Positions 33,501-48,100 of a stretch of 64,000 nucleotides of DNA are shown here, in pieces. Origin of the DNA: Hyposmocoma kahamanoa (lineage: Eukaryota > Arthropoda > Insecta > Lepidoptera > Cosmopterigidae); the NCBI RefSeq assembly GCF_003589595.1, contig NW_020653409.1:2572984-2636983 (forward strand), in the 5' to 3' direction. Both the position numbers and the translations under genes were made by a program. The notes below the pieces were generated by a model. That model worked only from the letters and a program-made list of their open reading frames with translations, was not told the DNA's origin and ran no database searches. Positions within the stretch are counted from its first letter, which is position 1. Each line of letters opens with the position of its first letter.

Positions 33501-36500
33501 TGACGTTGGTTTGTTTGAAAATATAAATATACGCGATTTAAATGTACTAACAATAGTCTAAGTTTTAATTGTTTACTAACACTTTGTCTATGGGCATTTC
33601 ATTGCCTGAAATAAAAGATTTCATTTCATTTCATTTCATTAAATCCGGAAAAATAGTTTCATTTCCTAGGTATAACGCTTATTTAATGTAATTTTCACTT
33701 TGACTAAATACACTTCCTATAACTTCACTTCATATAACTATCGTTTGTAATAATTAGTAATCGGATTTGAGGGAGTAAATTTAGCTAAACTATAGAATAA
33801 CGTGGACATTCCCTTCTACAAATTCCTGGACTTCTCGGAATTGATTATAATATTCCAATATTTATTGAAATTTTAGTACATTGGCGACAAAATATTATTT
33901 CCTATTAAGTATTTGCTACAAATTGTTGTCTCAAGAATAATGTTGTAGTCGTGTGTACTTACCTATTTAAATAATAATAATAATAGCACACACACTCATA
34001 GTTTAGTTTATTTCTCTCAACATTACAAATTTCATACAAATACAATTATATGTCATTTTATACTACTCTTCGAAAAGTGAGCGTCAGTTCTCAAAATAAT
34101 GAACAAATATATAATAGTGAATCATAAGTACACAATAGTGTACATACTTAGTTGTTGATTTTGTAAAATGGGAAATATTGCGATTACCACGAGTGTTTAA
34201 TTTTTTTCTTCTTTTAAAATTAAGGCGACTTAGGAACCGGCTCCCATTAATGAGAAATTATCCACTTTTAAAATTCTTTTTTATTACTGTGGCGTAGTAA
34301 AGTAGTCTTTTTATGTGTAACACAGACTAAGTAAGCAAGCAATCATATTAAATAAATAATGCTTAGCGTTCATGTAATAACATAAATGTTATTGAAAGGG
34401 TCACATTTTTGGAGGTTATCTGAAAACGACCCTAAAGCGTTCGGTGAACAAGTCTGCAGGCAAGGAATGCCACTCCTTTGCAGTTCGCCATAAATGTGTC
34501 TATATCTAATGGGAGCAATTCACAATGCTACTTGTATTCGCTATGGGGTGTTTGATGTACTTGGAAAAATATTTGACGTACAGATAAACAAGCAAACATG
34601 GAGTCAAATAAGGAGTTAAAATAATGAATATTACCACAGAACAATGAATACAGTAGAAATATGGTAGTTAGTGTCTGACGCGTGCCAACTATAGGTATTG
34701 AAAGACCTATCTGAGCGCAGTCTGTCATTTTCGCTTTGTATGGTATGGTTGTATCATTTTTCGTGCAAATTCTCCAAAAGCCTCGAAAAATGCGTTATTG
34801 TGCTGTTTTGGAGTGTAAAAATGACAGCCGCACCAAAAATATTATCCGTGGTGGTATTTCATATCATCGGAAAGTAATATTTTAATAAATTTTCAATTTT
34901 CTGATTATCGAAATAATTTTTTTGTTACAACAAACGAAAGTAAAGCTTACACCTCTGCAATATGGTCGATTCTTGTTTGGACTAAATTAACCGCTAGATG
35001 GCGGCACATTGATTCATCTTTCAATATAATGTCAAAACGTTGTAACTTGTATTGAATTTTCAACGATATGCCAACAGGGTATAGTTTAAATTATATTAAC
35101 AATCCAGAAAATGTAATTTTTTTTAAAACTTGAAACTATGATTAATCAATGTCAAGATTTTGTAGTGTTTCAAATTAAGCATGTGTGAGTTTTGGCCACA
35201 TCGGTTCTGATAGTAGTCGAGGCTTAGGGCATATCCATTGTTTATTACCATAATGTGGACGGTTTACTTGCGTATTTGCCTATGTTAGTTCCTTTGATGT
35301 ACGTCGAGTAACCGACCGACGCGAGGTAAAGCGAGTTTGGTGTTTGCTCTAAGTATTTGTCGAATATGGCAAATAAGGCAAATACTTTGCCAAACATGCT
35401 ATCTACACATTGCCAAGTATGCCAAATACGCAAATGCAAATTGCCAAGTGAAGTGCCACCATTATAATCTATTTAGTTATGTGCACTGAAGTTTATAACT
35501 TATTATAATTGTTATGTAAAATGAGTGCAAGGGTTAATGATTGTTATCAAACATGGAATTATAGAATGTTAGTTTATATTAAACGTTCGTTAGGTATATC
35601 AAGTGAATTGTTATATGAAAAAAGTTTAAACAATATTATGTTAAATGAGAGCATTAGGTGAAATAACGTTGACAACCTCCGTGATCGAGTGGCTTGCACA
35701 CCGGATTTCACGGTGTCGCCATCGCTGAGGTCCCGGGATCGATTCCCGCTGGGGTTAGGTGTTTGTGGTACCGTCGTTGTTTCCGATTTCCACAACACAA
35801 GTGCTTTAGTTACTACTTTGGGATTAGAGCAACGTAATGACGTCTGATATTTATTTACATATGTATTTTAATAGCAGTAGAGCTCCTTGTAAAAGAGTTC
35901 GTCCAGGGAAGTACTGCCTCCTTACCTATTTCTGGCCGCCAAGCAGTAATGTGAGCATTACTGCATTCCGGTTTAGAAGGGTAAAGGGGCTGGTGGAATT
36001 ACAGGTACATGGGACTTGTCAACTTATGTCTCAGGGTGACGGGCGCAGTGGCAGTGGCCATAAGATCTTTGCGATTTAAAGCTCTTGAATGGCACTGCAA
36101 CTGCTATGGATAGGCGTGTCGCTTACCACGAAGCCCACGAATTATAGAGTCCCACAGCTTGGCACACTTCTCCTCTCACAAAGGGAGGGCTTGAAAAGGA
36201 AGGAAACTTCACACACGTCATTAAATCGCTTTGTAGATGTGTGCAGGTTTCCTAGCGATGTTAACTTTCAACGAAAAGCTTATGGTAAATTTGTAATTAA
36301 ATTTCAAATATAAATTTCGAAAAACCTACAGATGCAAGCCCGGATTCGCGGTAGGTCAAACCATTAGGCCACCACGGCTTTTTATTATTATTATAAGTCG
36401 GAGTTTTAATCAGAGATAACAAAATGACGTTGTCGCATTGCTATTGTACAAGTAGCAACCAGTTTTTTTTCATAAGACTTAGTGACGGGGCGAACAAGTC

Positions 36501-39500
36501 GTGCGCCTGATGGTAAGCGACATAGCGGTGGCATAACAGTGGCAGTGCCACTCAGAGCTTTAAATCACAAAGATCTGACTATTACACTCCCGACACCCTG
36601 AGATATAAGTTTTCCAAGCCCCATATGCCTGTAATTTCGCCATAGACGACATGACTTTAGATTCCAAAAAAATTTGATTCAAACTGTAGCGTACTTTATC
36701 AATGGGGTTCGGGTGCTATCAAAGAGTGAGCAAGACCAAAGGAAATGTATTTACTGTTTATTTAAGAGCTCTCATGCCAAAAAAGTTTTGACGTTGGCTC
36801 CGCCCAAATTTGTGAAACAAATATATGCCTGAAGTTCGCGTGACATGCGACAGGAGATGTTGAATTTTGCGCATTAAAAGTACCAAATTCGTTTTAGCGG
36901 AATAACTCTAAAACTAAAGGGATTAAAAAAAATCCGTAGTGACAGTTGTCGATCACGCATAAATATAATTAATTATCTAATTTTTGTCCTAATGACCTGT
37001 AGCATTTCGAGGATAAATCGAAAAAATGTGAAAATTAGAGGTCATTTCGTGATTTTTATCTATCGAGGAAACTTTATTGTTTTATGTTTCTGATTAGTGT
37101 CTATGCTTGAGTATATCTTGTAGTTACTCATACAATATTTTATTTTTAACTTTAAAGTGGATATACCCCTCTAAAATCAAATCGAAGTATATTTATATAG
37201 TATTGCATTTAAGTTTATTTGAAAAGAGGAATCCCTAGTTTCTTGCTAGTTCTTCTCAGTAAAGTCAGCACAATAAACGGGCAATAGCTTAAAAACATCG
37301 AATATACATATAACCAGAAATAGAGACGAAATGTCATTTCATTTGTTAGAAAACTACGAGTATTCGGCTTAATCAAACTGCGCTCCGATTGGCCAGCTCG
37401 AATTAGAAACTATTGACGGGTGTCGTCAATTGTTTCACTTCAAATCGACCAGTTCACTGATCGAGCTTTGTTATAATGGACGATAATTGAAAAATTACAT
37501 ATTTAATTACCGATGATATGTGATTCCGTTTGTTTTGTAATTAGATGTTTTGGTGTTTTTTCCCATGCCACCGAATGGAACAGCCCTCCATAGTTAGAGA
37601 TATTATCTTTATTACAATATATACAGAATATAATAAATACATAATATTTTTGGAATATACGGAGACGTACACACAGGTCAGTTGTGGGCGCTATATTATT
37701 TCAGCTTTCGAATTTGTAACTTCTGTCCAAACCAGAGTTGATATTTAATAGTGATATAAGGCCCATTTGTCTGATGAGTTGCCAGGGATGGATGGCCCTT
37801 ATTTCGTCTCTATTTCTGGTTATATACTCGATGTTAAAACATGACGTTTTCAAGTGTAAGTTTATTTTACCTATCGAATAAACGATTATTTGATTGATTC
37901 ATTGGTTCACAACTTCTGGAAAACGCGTGAATGGGTCATTGTTGCGAACTATGGTCTAACCCTCTAATTAGAAGAGAGCCGTGCCTAGCAGTGGGACGTA
38001 TGATTGTTGAAAATATCTAAAAAATCTTGAGACATAGTCGTATATCTTTGTAATATTATATTATTGAGATAAAATGCCTTGTTTCGCCAAATCTACTCGA
38101 CAAAGCGCGGTACAAAGGAAACAAATTATGCGTTTTATCAAAGGCTGTTGTACCCGTAGCTTCTGTTCAAGTATATTAGGTACAGCTTTTGCGAAGCTAC
38201 TTTTAGTGGGCCGTCCGTTTGCTATTCGCTTTATTAAAGAAGCCATATTGGACTTGTGTAGCTAATTTTATTGTCTGCTTGTGGACAATGGTACTTATGT
38301 TTATTTTTAATCTTGCTTTATGGTAACTTAAGATTTATTAAGAAGAGTGTATACGAAGCCGAAAAAGGTTTCTGCGTATGCAGTGAAGTGTTTTAGATAG
38401 CTTTTTATTTTAATAAGTTTGCATTGTTAGTTCGGAGATGTTGATTGTTATGTTAGTCACTCGGATTCATTGCTCCTGAGTGTATAAGTAGGTGCATAAA
38501 TTTAAATAGAATTGTTGTTGATTCTACAAATCTTAGATGCCTGTTATTTGTTAAAATAAAAAATAATGGACCGTAGGAAGCCAGCATTAGACTGGTAGTA
38601 AAAGAAGTTTGAATTAATTGTGTTAAGATTGTTGATTGTTCATAATAATGCAACTTTCGATAGGGACTTATTGATTTTTTGTTAAAATAAAAATGCCCAG
38701 TGAGTCTGTTAGAAAAAGAAGGTAAATAAAGGTAATAATATTATTAGTTAAAATAAAAACGCCCAGTGAGACTGCTACAAAAAGAAGTTTCAAGTTAACA
38801 TTTCAATTGCATAATCAGATGACCAATAATAGTTTGTCAAAATAAAAATGCCCAGTGATACAGATAGAAAAAGAAGTTTCAAGTTAACTATGTTAAGATT
38901 GTTCATAATAATGCACTTATGTAGATACATAAGTTAAACAAAATAGTTGTTGTTATACAAATCTTAGCTTGGTACTTATTATTTATTAAAATAAAAATGC
39001 CCAATTGGACTGATAGAATAAGAAGTTTCAAGTTAATTATATGGATTGTTAATAATAAAGTAAGTAGGTACCGTAGTTAAATGCAATTATTATTGTTGAT
39101 TCTACAAATCTTAGATACCTATTATTTGTTATAATGAAAATGCCCAGTGAGTGTCACTGGAAAAGTTGTTTCAAGTTGATTATGTTAAGATAATATAATT
39201 TTTTTAAATGTTTTTAAATAAACAATTTCTGTTTATATGAAGTGTTTGTTACATTAACCTTCAAAGTAAGTATACAGGGTGTTCCAAAACTCAACGATAA
39301 CCTGGGAACAGGTGTTGCCTAGTTCGTAACAACTCAGAAAAAAATGTTTAAAAATCGGAGTCATTTTGTTTTTGTAATATAAGCATTTTAATGAAAAATG
39401 TTGAAAATGTACGCCCTGTACACCATTTTTAAGTACTAAAATTCTAGTTTTTGTAACGGTAACTCGAAACAGCCCAGCTAATGAACACAATGCCAAAAAA

Positions 39501-42500
39501 AGCCCGAATTACTGAAGTTTCAGCACTAAAAAATTATGTATTAATTTTTTTCTTGAAATTTTTAGCAGATTTTTTTTCATGTCAATTGTCAATTTACCTA
39601 GACTACCATGGCAACCTCTTACAAAAGTTGGCGCTTAAAGAAGTTCTTCTTCATCACTATCCGACAGTGATATGGTCCTTTCTTTATTTGTGTTGAAAAT
39701 GAAATGTGGCGTGACGGTTTTGCTGTCACACCGGCCGCCTTCGTGCCGCTGTCCCGCCGCGAACTACACTCGGGACTGGTGTGTGGCATGCCCCGGCACA
39801 CATTCGCTTCCCGCAGCCTCGACCCCGAACCGCTTTTCCCGCTATACCGCGTCTGTGTGGCCTGACTTTAACAGGGCGGCCGCCGCGCGAAAACTTTCGC
39901 GTCGTGTAACTGGGCGTTTATACTTCAAAACCGGAACACAGTAATGCTCACATTACGGCTTGGCGGCAGAAATAGGTATGGCGGCAGTACTTCCTTCGAC
40001 GAACTTTTTCACAAGGAGCTCCACTGCTACTAAAATCCTGTAGTGAACTGCAAACATGTGTATCCGCAAAAAGTCTTCGATTGATTCGGATGTCAGATAC
40101 GGAAGCAGATATTTAAAAATATGCGGGTGATCCGCGTTAGCGGATGCAAATGCAGACGTCTGCCGCATCCCTAATCCACATATAGTACACTGAAAACATA
40201 ATATTGCGTGCTCCTACTAATTACTCCAGATCCATTCTTAGTCTTTAATAAGGAGCTTTCCTGCTGCTAGTAATCTTATTAACCCTCACGTTTTCGGCAG
40301 GATTTATTCGTGCTCCTGGACCTCCTCGGTGCACCAGATCCAGTGTTCTACAGCTACTTCAAATCCACGGAGAGGTGGTACGTGCTTTTGGCCCAAGCGG
40401 AGCAGCGGTTGGCTAACATGAACAAGCTCACTGGATACTCCGTCGGGAAAGCTGAACAGACTTACTTCCGACTGAGGAGTTCCAGAGCTGCAATCGAGGA
40501 TGATCATGTGCCGTTTTTGAGGAGAAGTGAGTATCATTTGTGTACTATGTATATCTTGAATACCAGAAGAGTAGAATTTATCACAGGTTTTTATTTCCGT
40601 TGAACGTAAACTTCACCGATACTAAAGATTTCCTATTGAGTCGTTTTGCTATCGGTGTCGATTCAGACGCTTGACGACCAAATTTGTGTTTATATACTCA
40701 AAGGTCGAAAATATTCATAAGTCTACGAATTCAGGTGGAGGGATCAGGAGTAAGTTGTAAAAGTGGGGATAAAGGTAACTGCTGTTCTACCGGTGCTGTC
40801 CCATACTGACACAAAGCTAGCGCCAATCAACCAGCTCCTAAGTCGGCACTGTAATCTTTGGCATTTATGTGATACATTTGGCATTTGGTTGATTCAGCAT
40901 AGCAGTGTAAGTGTTGAATCAATCGCTTTGGAAAAAATATATAGCACAATTGAGGATATACACGGATGACTTATACGGTATGAAAACACGATTCTTAAAA
41001 ATTTTCAAGATAGAAGAAAAAACAAACTTACTTCGAAATTTTTCAGAATAGACACTTTATTCAATAGGTACTTGACACATGCCAATATTTTTTTTTTACA
41101 TCAACTGAACTAAATAGAATAGTATACGCATTGACTTACAATTATATGGACGTCGGGTCCGCGCTAAAAAGTGTCCGCACTTGTAAGGCGCTAAAATCGT
41201 ATACAGAGCGCGACACTCCGCTTTAGTCTTCATTTGTTCTACTGACAGCGCGATACTGCGATGACATTACAATTTAAATTTCGAATAGGTTGACTTGGGA
41301 CATTTTTTTCGTGGTTTTTGTATTACCCGTCGTCCATTTATTTGTAAGTCAATGAGTATACGATATACATTTTTCAAATGGTTTTAATTTCGTTTGTAAA
41401 AAAATAAATTCTGAAATAAAGCCGGTGTCCCTGTCGCTTGCAACAAGCAAAATGAACCGTACTAGTACGGAAAAACATTGAGTTCAAGTTGAACGTAGTT
41501 AAACCGAGTTTTAACCGTGCGGTGACGGATTAGAATACAATTCACCGCCCCTCTCTTCCCGTGGGTGTCGTAAGAGGCGACTAAGGGATATTGAGCAACC
41601 AGCTGCTCCACTGGTGGTAGGGCTTGAAAACCCGCCTGGTTAGTGACCACCGTGCGCATGATGGAAAACCAGCCAAGTATTCGCTAGTCGGATGCGTTCC
41701 GGGATCAGTCAGCGTACAACCAGAGCCCGAGGGAACGCTGCCGCGACATTTGTGGTCTGTGGAGGCTTCCGCCGAACCAGTGCCAGGACAACTGCATTGA
41801 CCCGCCGGCCAGGGAGACCCGTAGAAACTGTTGTTCCGCTGGCCGCCCGCGGTACAGTACAGGGGCCCAAGCGTGCTTAACCAGCTCGTGAGGCTGCCTC
41901 ACCATGCCGCGCATAATCTCGGTGTGGTTCGTCGTGCCGGTTGGTGACCGGGAGGTGGGGTCCCGGCGGCCATTCCCGGGGGGGTTCGGGGGCCCTTCCG
42001 TCCGGCGGATCAGCGCAACTTGTCTGTAGGCAAGTCTCTGGGGAAGCAGGCCCCGCGATTTGACCGTTTGTGTCGCGGCACTGTTTTCTCGCTTCACGCC
42101 TCTTTTTCCCTCCAACATGTTAGCGCAAAGTACAAATTTCGGTCGTACAGCGGTGCACACCCCCACCACTAAAGCGCTCTTTAAGGTGGAGTTCACGAAC
42201 ATTCGAGGACTCCACAGTAACATCCACGCCGTCCATCAACATCTTGAGACGGCTCGACCAGAAATGCTGTTCCTTACGGAGACCCAAATACTCTGCCCGG
42301 CTGACAGCAGCTACTTGAATTACCCTGGCTATATGCTTGAAGAGTCCTTCAAAGCGAAAGCTGGGGTCTGCTTGTTTGTCCGGGCAGATGTTTGCTGTCG
42401 CCGTCTGCGTCACTTGGAGGACCCCTCCTTCTCCATCCTTGGGGTACATGTTGACCTGGGCAGTCATTGCCGTGTCTACATGTGCCTCTACAGATCCCAC

Positions 42501-45151
42501 CACGGCGACATGGAGACAACTCGTCTCATGGACCACCTTACTCGGGCGGCAGATGACGCGCAGGCGCAGTTTCCTACAGCGGAATTGGTGTTTTTAGGGG
42601 ACTTCAATGCTCACCACGAATCGTGGTTAAGTTCCTCTAAAACTGACCATGCTGGAAGAACTGCCCACACATTCGCTCTCACACACGATTTAACCCAACT
42701 GGTGAATCAGCCCACCCGGATTCCAGATAGGGTTGGTGACGCGCCCTCTTTGTTGGACCTTCTGCTGACGTCTCGCCCGGCTGGATATCGGGTGGTGGTC
42801 CAAGCCCCTCTGGGCACTTCGGATCACTGCTTGATATCCACTAAAGTGGCAACGTTACTGCCACCACCACCTACTGTGGCTAAACGCCGCATTTGGCATT
42901 ATGCGTCGGCAGATTGGGACGGTATGCGGGACTATTTTGCATCCGTTCCCTGGCGGCAGCGCTGTTTTAGTGAGGTGGATCCAACAGCTAGCGCGACTGC
43001 CGTTGCTGATGAGATCTTAATCGGGATGGAATACTACATCCCGCATTCGGATCTCGTCAGTAAAGGGAGGCGCAACCGCTGGTTCAACCGCGAGTGTGCT
43101 GTGGCTGTTGAGAACAAACAGACTGCATACCGCGCTTGGATCAGGGGTCTAGCTTCAGACGATCCCAATACGAACTCACTTAAAACAGCCTACAATAATG
43201 CCACCAGGTCTTGCAAAAGAGCGTACATCAGAGCGGATGCTCAGCGCGTCGCACGAGTTGGCCAAGAACTCTTGACGCATCCCACAGGTAGTCGTAGCTA
43301 CTGGCGTCTGGCCAGAGCCGTTGCGTCGAACTTCTGCCAGCCCTCGCTGCCACCGCTGAGATATTCTGACGGCAATCTAGCCCACAAGCCGCAAGATAAA
43401 GCCGACCTCTTGGCAAATCTGTTTGCGGCTAACTCCTGTCTCGACGACTGTAACGCACAGCCACCAACTCTACCTCACTGTGGCTACACGATGTCTGATA
43501 TTCGTATCAGACAATGCGATGTGCGTACGCAGCTGCAGTCTCTCGACGTCCGGAAAGCTAGTGGTCCTGATGGTATCCCAGCGATTGTACTTAGGAATTG
43601 CGCAGCTGAGTTGACTCCCGTGCTAACGCGACTGTATCGTCTGTCGCTCTCTTCAGGTCGTGTGCCGGACTCTTGGAGAGAGGCTAATGTGCAACCAGTT
43701 CCCAAAAAAGGCGACCGATCAGACCCGCATAATTACCGTCCCATAGCCATTACTTCCATAATATGCAAGGTTTTAGAGCGGATCCTTAATAAACAACTGA
43801 CCCAATACCTAGAAGATCACTCCATAATTAATGATCGGCAGTATGGGTTTCGTCCGAAACGATCAACGGGTGACCTTCTAGCGTACTTATCGCATATTTG
43901 GGGTGAGGCTATAGACAAACGTGGCGAATCGTTGGCTGTTAGCCTCGATATAGCCAAAGCGTTCGATCGGGTCTGGCACAAAGCTCTTCTCTCCAAGCTC
44001 CCGGCGTACGGTTTGCCAGCCCAGTTATGCAGCTGGATTGCCGATTTCCTTCGTGAGCGGAGAATTCGCGTCGTTTCTGACGGCAGCATTTCGAGGTTCG
44101 TGAATGTGAACGCCGGCGTACCGCAGGGATCTATCCTATCTCCCACGCTTTTCCTTCTGCATATCAATGATATGCTTCCACTTGGGAATATTCATTGTTA
44201 TGCAGATGATAGCACTGTTCATGGGGGATATCATGGATTCCCCGCAGCTGGGCGCGCCGATACTGACAGAGAGCGATCTGATCTTGTCGTTGAGCTCAAT
44301 AGGATATTGGAACTCATATCTGCATGGGGATCCAGTAATCTTGTTGAGTTCAACGCCAAGAAAACACAGGTTTGCGCGTTAACAACAAAATTGTCGCCGT
44401 TCCTTCCCATGCCTTCTCTGATGAGCACAGCACTTTCACCTCAGAGCAGTTTCACCTTGCTCGGTATGGAAATCTGCTGTGATTTGAATCCAAGGAGCTA
44501 CATCGAATCTGTGATCAAAACAGCTTCACGGAAACTCGGAGTCCTGAACAAGGTGCGACGTTTTTTCACGCCGGACCAGTTATGCCTGCTGTACAAAACA
44601 CAGGTCCGGTCTTGCGTTGAGTATTGTTCGCACTTGTGGGACGGCTCCGCCAAGTACCTACTCGATGCCTTGGATAAATTACAGCGTCGTGCTACTAGAA
44701 TTATAGGCGACGAAGAGGTCTCATCACGCCTTGAACCTCTGCAACTGCGTAGAGATGTTGCATCGCTTAGCGCCTTTTACCGCATGTACCATGGTGAGTG
44801 CTCTGAGGAGCTGTTCAACCTCATCCCCCCTTCCCCGTTCCTGCTCAGAAGCACGCGTGCTGGCCTTCGTAGTCACCGTTTCACTACCTGCCGCATTCCA
44901 TCGCGTACTAAAAGGTTCGGTGGCTCCTTTCTCTGCCGCACGGTTGACAAATGGAACTCCCTTCCGGCACATGTCTTCCCTCCCTCTTATGATATGGGGT
45001 TCTTCAAACGAGGCGTGAAGAGGCATATTGTAGGCAGGCAGGGTGAAGGCGGCTAGTGCAGTGAGGATTCCATCGCTGCACTAGGTTCCTTCGCGTTTGG
45101 ATACAACTTTCCACTTAACATCAGGTGGAGTGGAGTCATTTGCCTGTCAGG

Positions 45152-45184
<33 letters not shown>

Positions 45185-48100
45185 AACCAATCCACGTCCA
45201 CTCACTTTCGAGATCTGGCAGTTTGAAGTTTAAAAATGTTTCTCACTCTTGTTATTTTCAAGACTTATTATAATGCCATGTAACTCTAGAGATGTATCCC
45301 TGAGAGGTACAATGTTTGGTGATGTAAGTTTGGACAATGGACAAATTAATTGTTGGCTTCTGAGCCAGAGCTTCTGAGAGAGAGCCTGTATGTCTTGGCG
45401 CTCTAAACTTGTACCAGTTTTTGAACATGTCCCTTGAGTAGGGAACCCAGTATTCCTCCGATGAGGCTGACATAGTCTCCCAAGGTGGCTAAAGCCTCAA
45501 TAAACAAAATAGATTAAAAAAAAACTCCAGAGATATTTATTTATGTTTATATGTTGGATTGTTTTTGCTGATCTAAGAGGTTAGACTTTATGAACTGTTT
45601 GGTAAAAATAACACATTTTTAACCGACTTCGAAAAAAAGGAGGAGGTTCTCAATTCGACTGTATGTTTTTTGTTTATTTGTATGTTACGAGATATTAAGT
45701 GCATAAGATCTTTATATATTATAGATTAAACTCAAACTCAATGAAAGATATATACCAGTCACTACAGAGTTTTAAAGCAACTAACAATGAATCTGGCCCT
45801 AAGGATACGGAAAATACAAAACCGAATTCAGCACCCATAAAAACTCGGAGACAAGGAACAACAAAGGGATATTTCCTTGGACCTTTCGTAAAAGATTTTA
45901 AACTTTTATATCAGAATATACGTAGTCTAAATAACAAGCAATATTTGATAGAGGCAGCAGTGGAAGACGATAAAAATTTAGACGTACGAGTGGTTTGCCT
46001 CACAGAAACATGGATCTCTGAAAAAAAACAAGATTTATTAAACCTCGAAAATTTTAATTGTGCAGGATCGTTTTGTAGGAAGAAACACGAGAGGGGAGGT
46101 GTTTGCATAATGATGAAAAAAGGCGTTGACTTTAGGGAACGTAAAGATATTACAAAGATTTCTACAGAATATGTATTAGAAACGTGCGCTTTGGAGATTT
46201 GTAGCATGGACCTCCTTGTGGTAGTTTTGTATTGGCCAGAGAAAAATAGAGACACATATATTTTTTAGTTCTTTGGAGCAATTACTGCATATTTTAAGTT
46301 CAAAAGATAGCCGAAAAAATATTATAATAGGAGGTGATTTCAATATAAATATATTAGAAAGGGATAAGCTAACTTTAAAATTATTGGATCTCATGAAAAG
46401 CTTTAATTTGCATCAATATATAAATGAACCCCAAGGGTGACACCTAAAAGTTCTACATGTATCGATTTGATTTTTTCAAACTTCCAGAAACAAACTCTTA
46501 CTGCAAATGTTATAGATTATGGTTTCTCGGATCACAAAGGTATTGTCTTAACAATTGCAAATAAAGTTACAGAAAATAAAAAAATTTGGTATTGTCAAAT
46601 AAGATACTACAATGAAAAAAATATGCAGTATTTCAAGTCAATATTAAACAAAATAGATTGGAATACTATACTCACTAAAGATAAAACAATAAATCAAAAT
46701 TATAATTAAAAATAAAGCTAAGAAATCGTGGTTAACACTGGGTATAAAAGTGTCATGTAAACACAAGCGGTTGTTAAAACTGTTAGTCGCACGAACGGAA
46801 AACCCTATACTACAAAAAATATGAGAAATTGCTAAAAACCACTGTATTAAAATCTAAGAAACTAAATTATATACAAAAAATTAAAGATTCTGATAATAAA
46901 ACTAGGACTATGTGGAATATGGTAAGAGAAAAAAGTAATAAAATGCAAAAACCAGCCAGAAAAAATATTAAATTAAAAGTCTTAACTCTCTACACTTTAA
47001 TAGAGGATCTCATTTGTGTATCGAACACATTTAACAACTACTTTGTATCGGATAGCCGGATTCCTTCGTCAAACCGACGACCAGTAGCTATTCCGATTCA
47101 AAATTCTACGTACATACGGCCTGTGGAGCCAACAGAAGTATACAAAATTATTCGCAGTTGAAAAACAAAAAAGCTTTGGTTTGGACGAATTACCACCAAC
47201 ACTAATAAAAAAATATGCAAATGAACTAGTTCTTCCACTTGTATTTTCAATTAATCAATCCTTTTCCGAGGGCACTGTACCCGATTTACTAAAGATATCC
47301 ATTGTCAAGCCGATGTATAAACATGGCGATCCAACGGATTTAAATAATTATCGACCTATGGCACTCCTACTAACCTTTGCAAAAATATTTGAATCAGCAA
47401 TGTCACAAAGACTCTATTCCTCCTGTGAAAAATATAACATATTAGATGAGAGCCAACATGAATTTAGACAAAATAGATCAACGGGATTAGCTGTTTATAA
47501 ATATATTAAAAAAATACTAGATTTCCTTAATGGTAAACAATACGCAGTAGGTGTTCTGTTGGCGCATCCACACATGCCCGGCGGCATGGCCGGCGGCAGT
47601 GCCGCCGGCATTTGCCGCATCTCAGCCGCGACACGCGCGGCTTTTGGTTGCCGGCGGCAGTTTGCTTGCGGCTTCGATACGGAGTGGTAGTGTAGTCGTA
47701 TTCATATATAACATAATTTAACAACACTACTGCGAAAATTGCAACCGCATCTGCAGGCCGCCGGTAAAGCCGGCGGCCTGCTTTCAGCGGCAAGGCGGTC
47801 TGAAACCCGGCGGCATGTGTGGATGCGCCATTAGAGTAAGGCTTATGACAGGGTATCATATAAAATATTGTTACAAAAGCTTTATGGCATTGGTGTAAGA
47901 GGGACGGCATATGAGTGGTTCAAATCCTATCTTACAAATCGTTTTTAGTATGTGGAGGTAGAACACCACGCCTCCAGCTCTGGTGTCATATCTAACGTGC
48001 GGTCGCGTAGGGTGGACGTGACCCAGTCTATACCACAAGGAAATGTGATCGGGTGTATATTATTCCTGATATGTATTAACGATTTACCCAAGGCGTTGAA

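Noticed and set aside
38061..38265. Overlapping 61- and 63-codon frames on both strands
   Set aside because: Mirror frames without family or splice support.
39672..39944. 90-codon frame starting [10 protein letters not shown]
   Set aside because: It is in the inverted Harbinger copy; a related frame on the opposite strand at 10398-10697 is the same non-coding GC-rich end.
41692..42223. Frames at the 5' end of the intact LINE, both strands
   Set aside because: GC-rich leader; no ORF1 motifs recognised.
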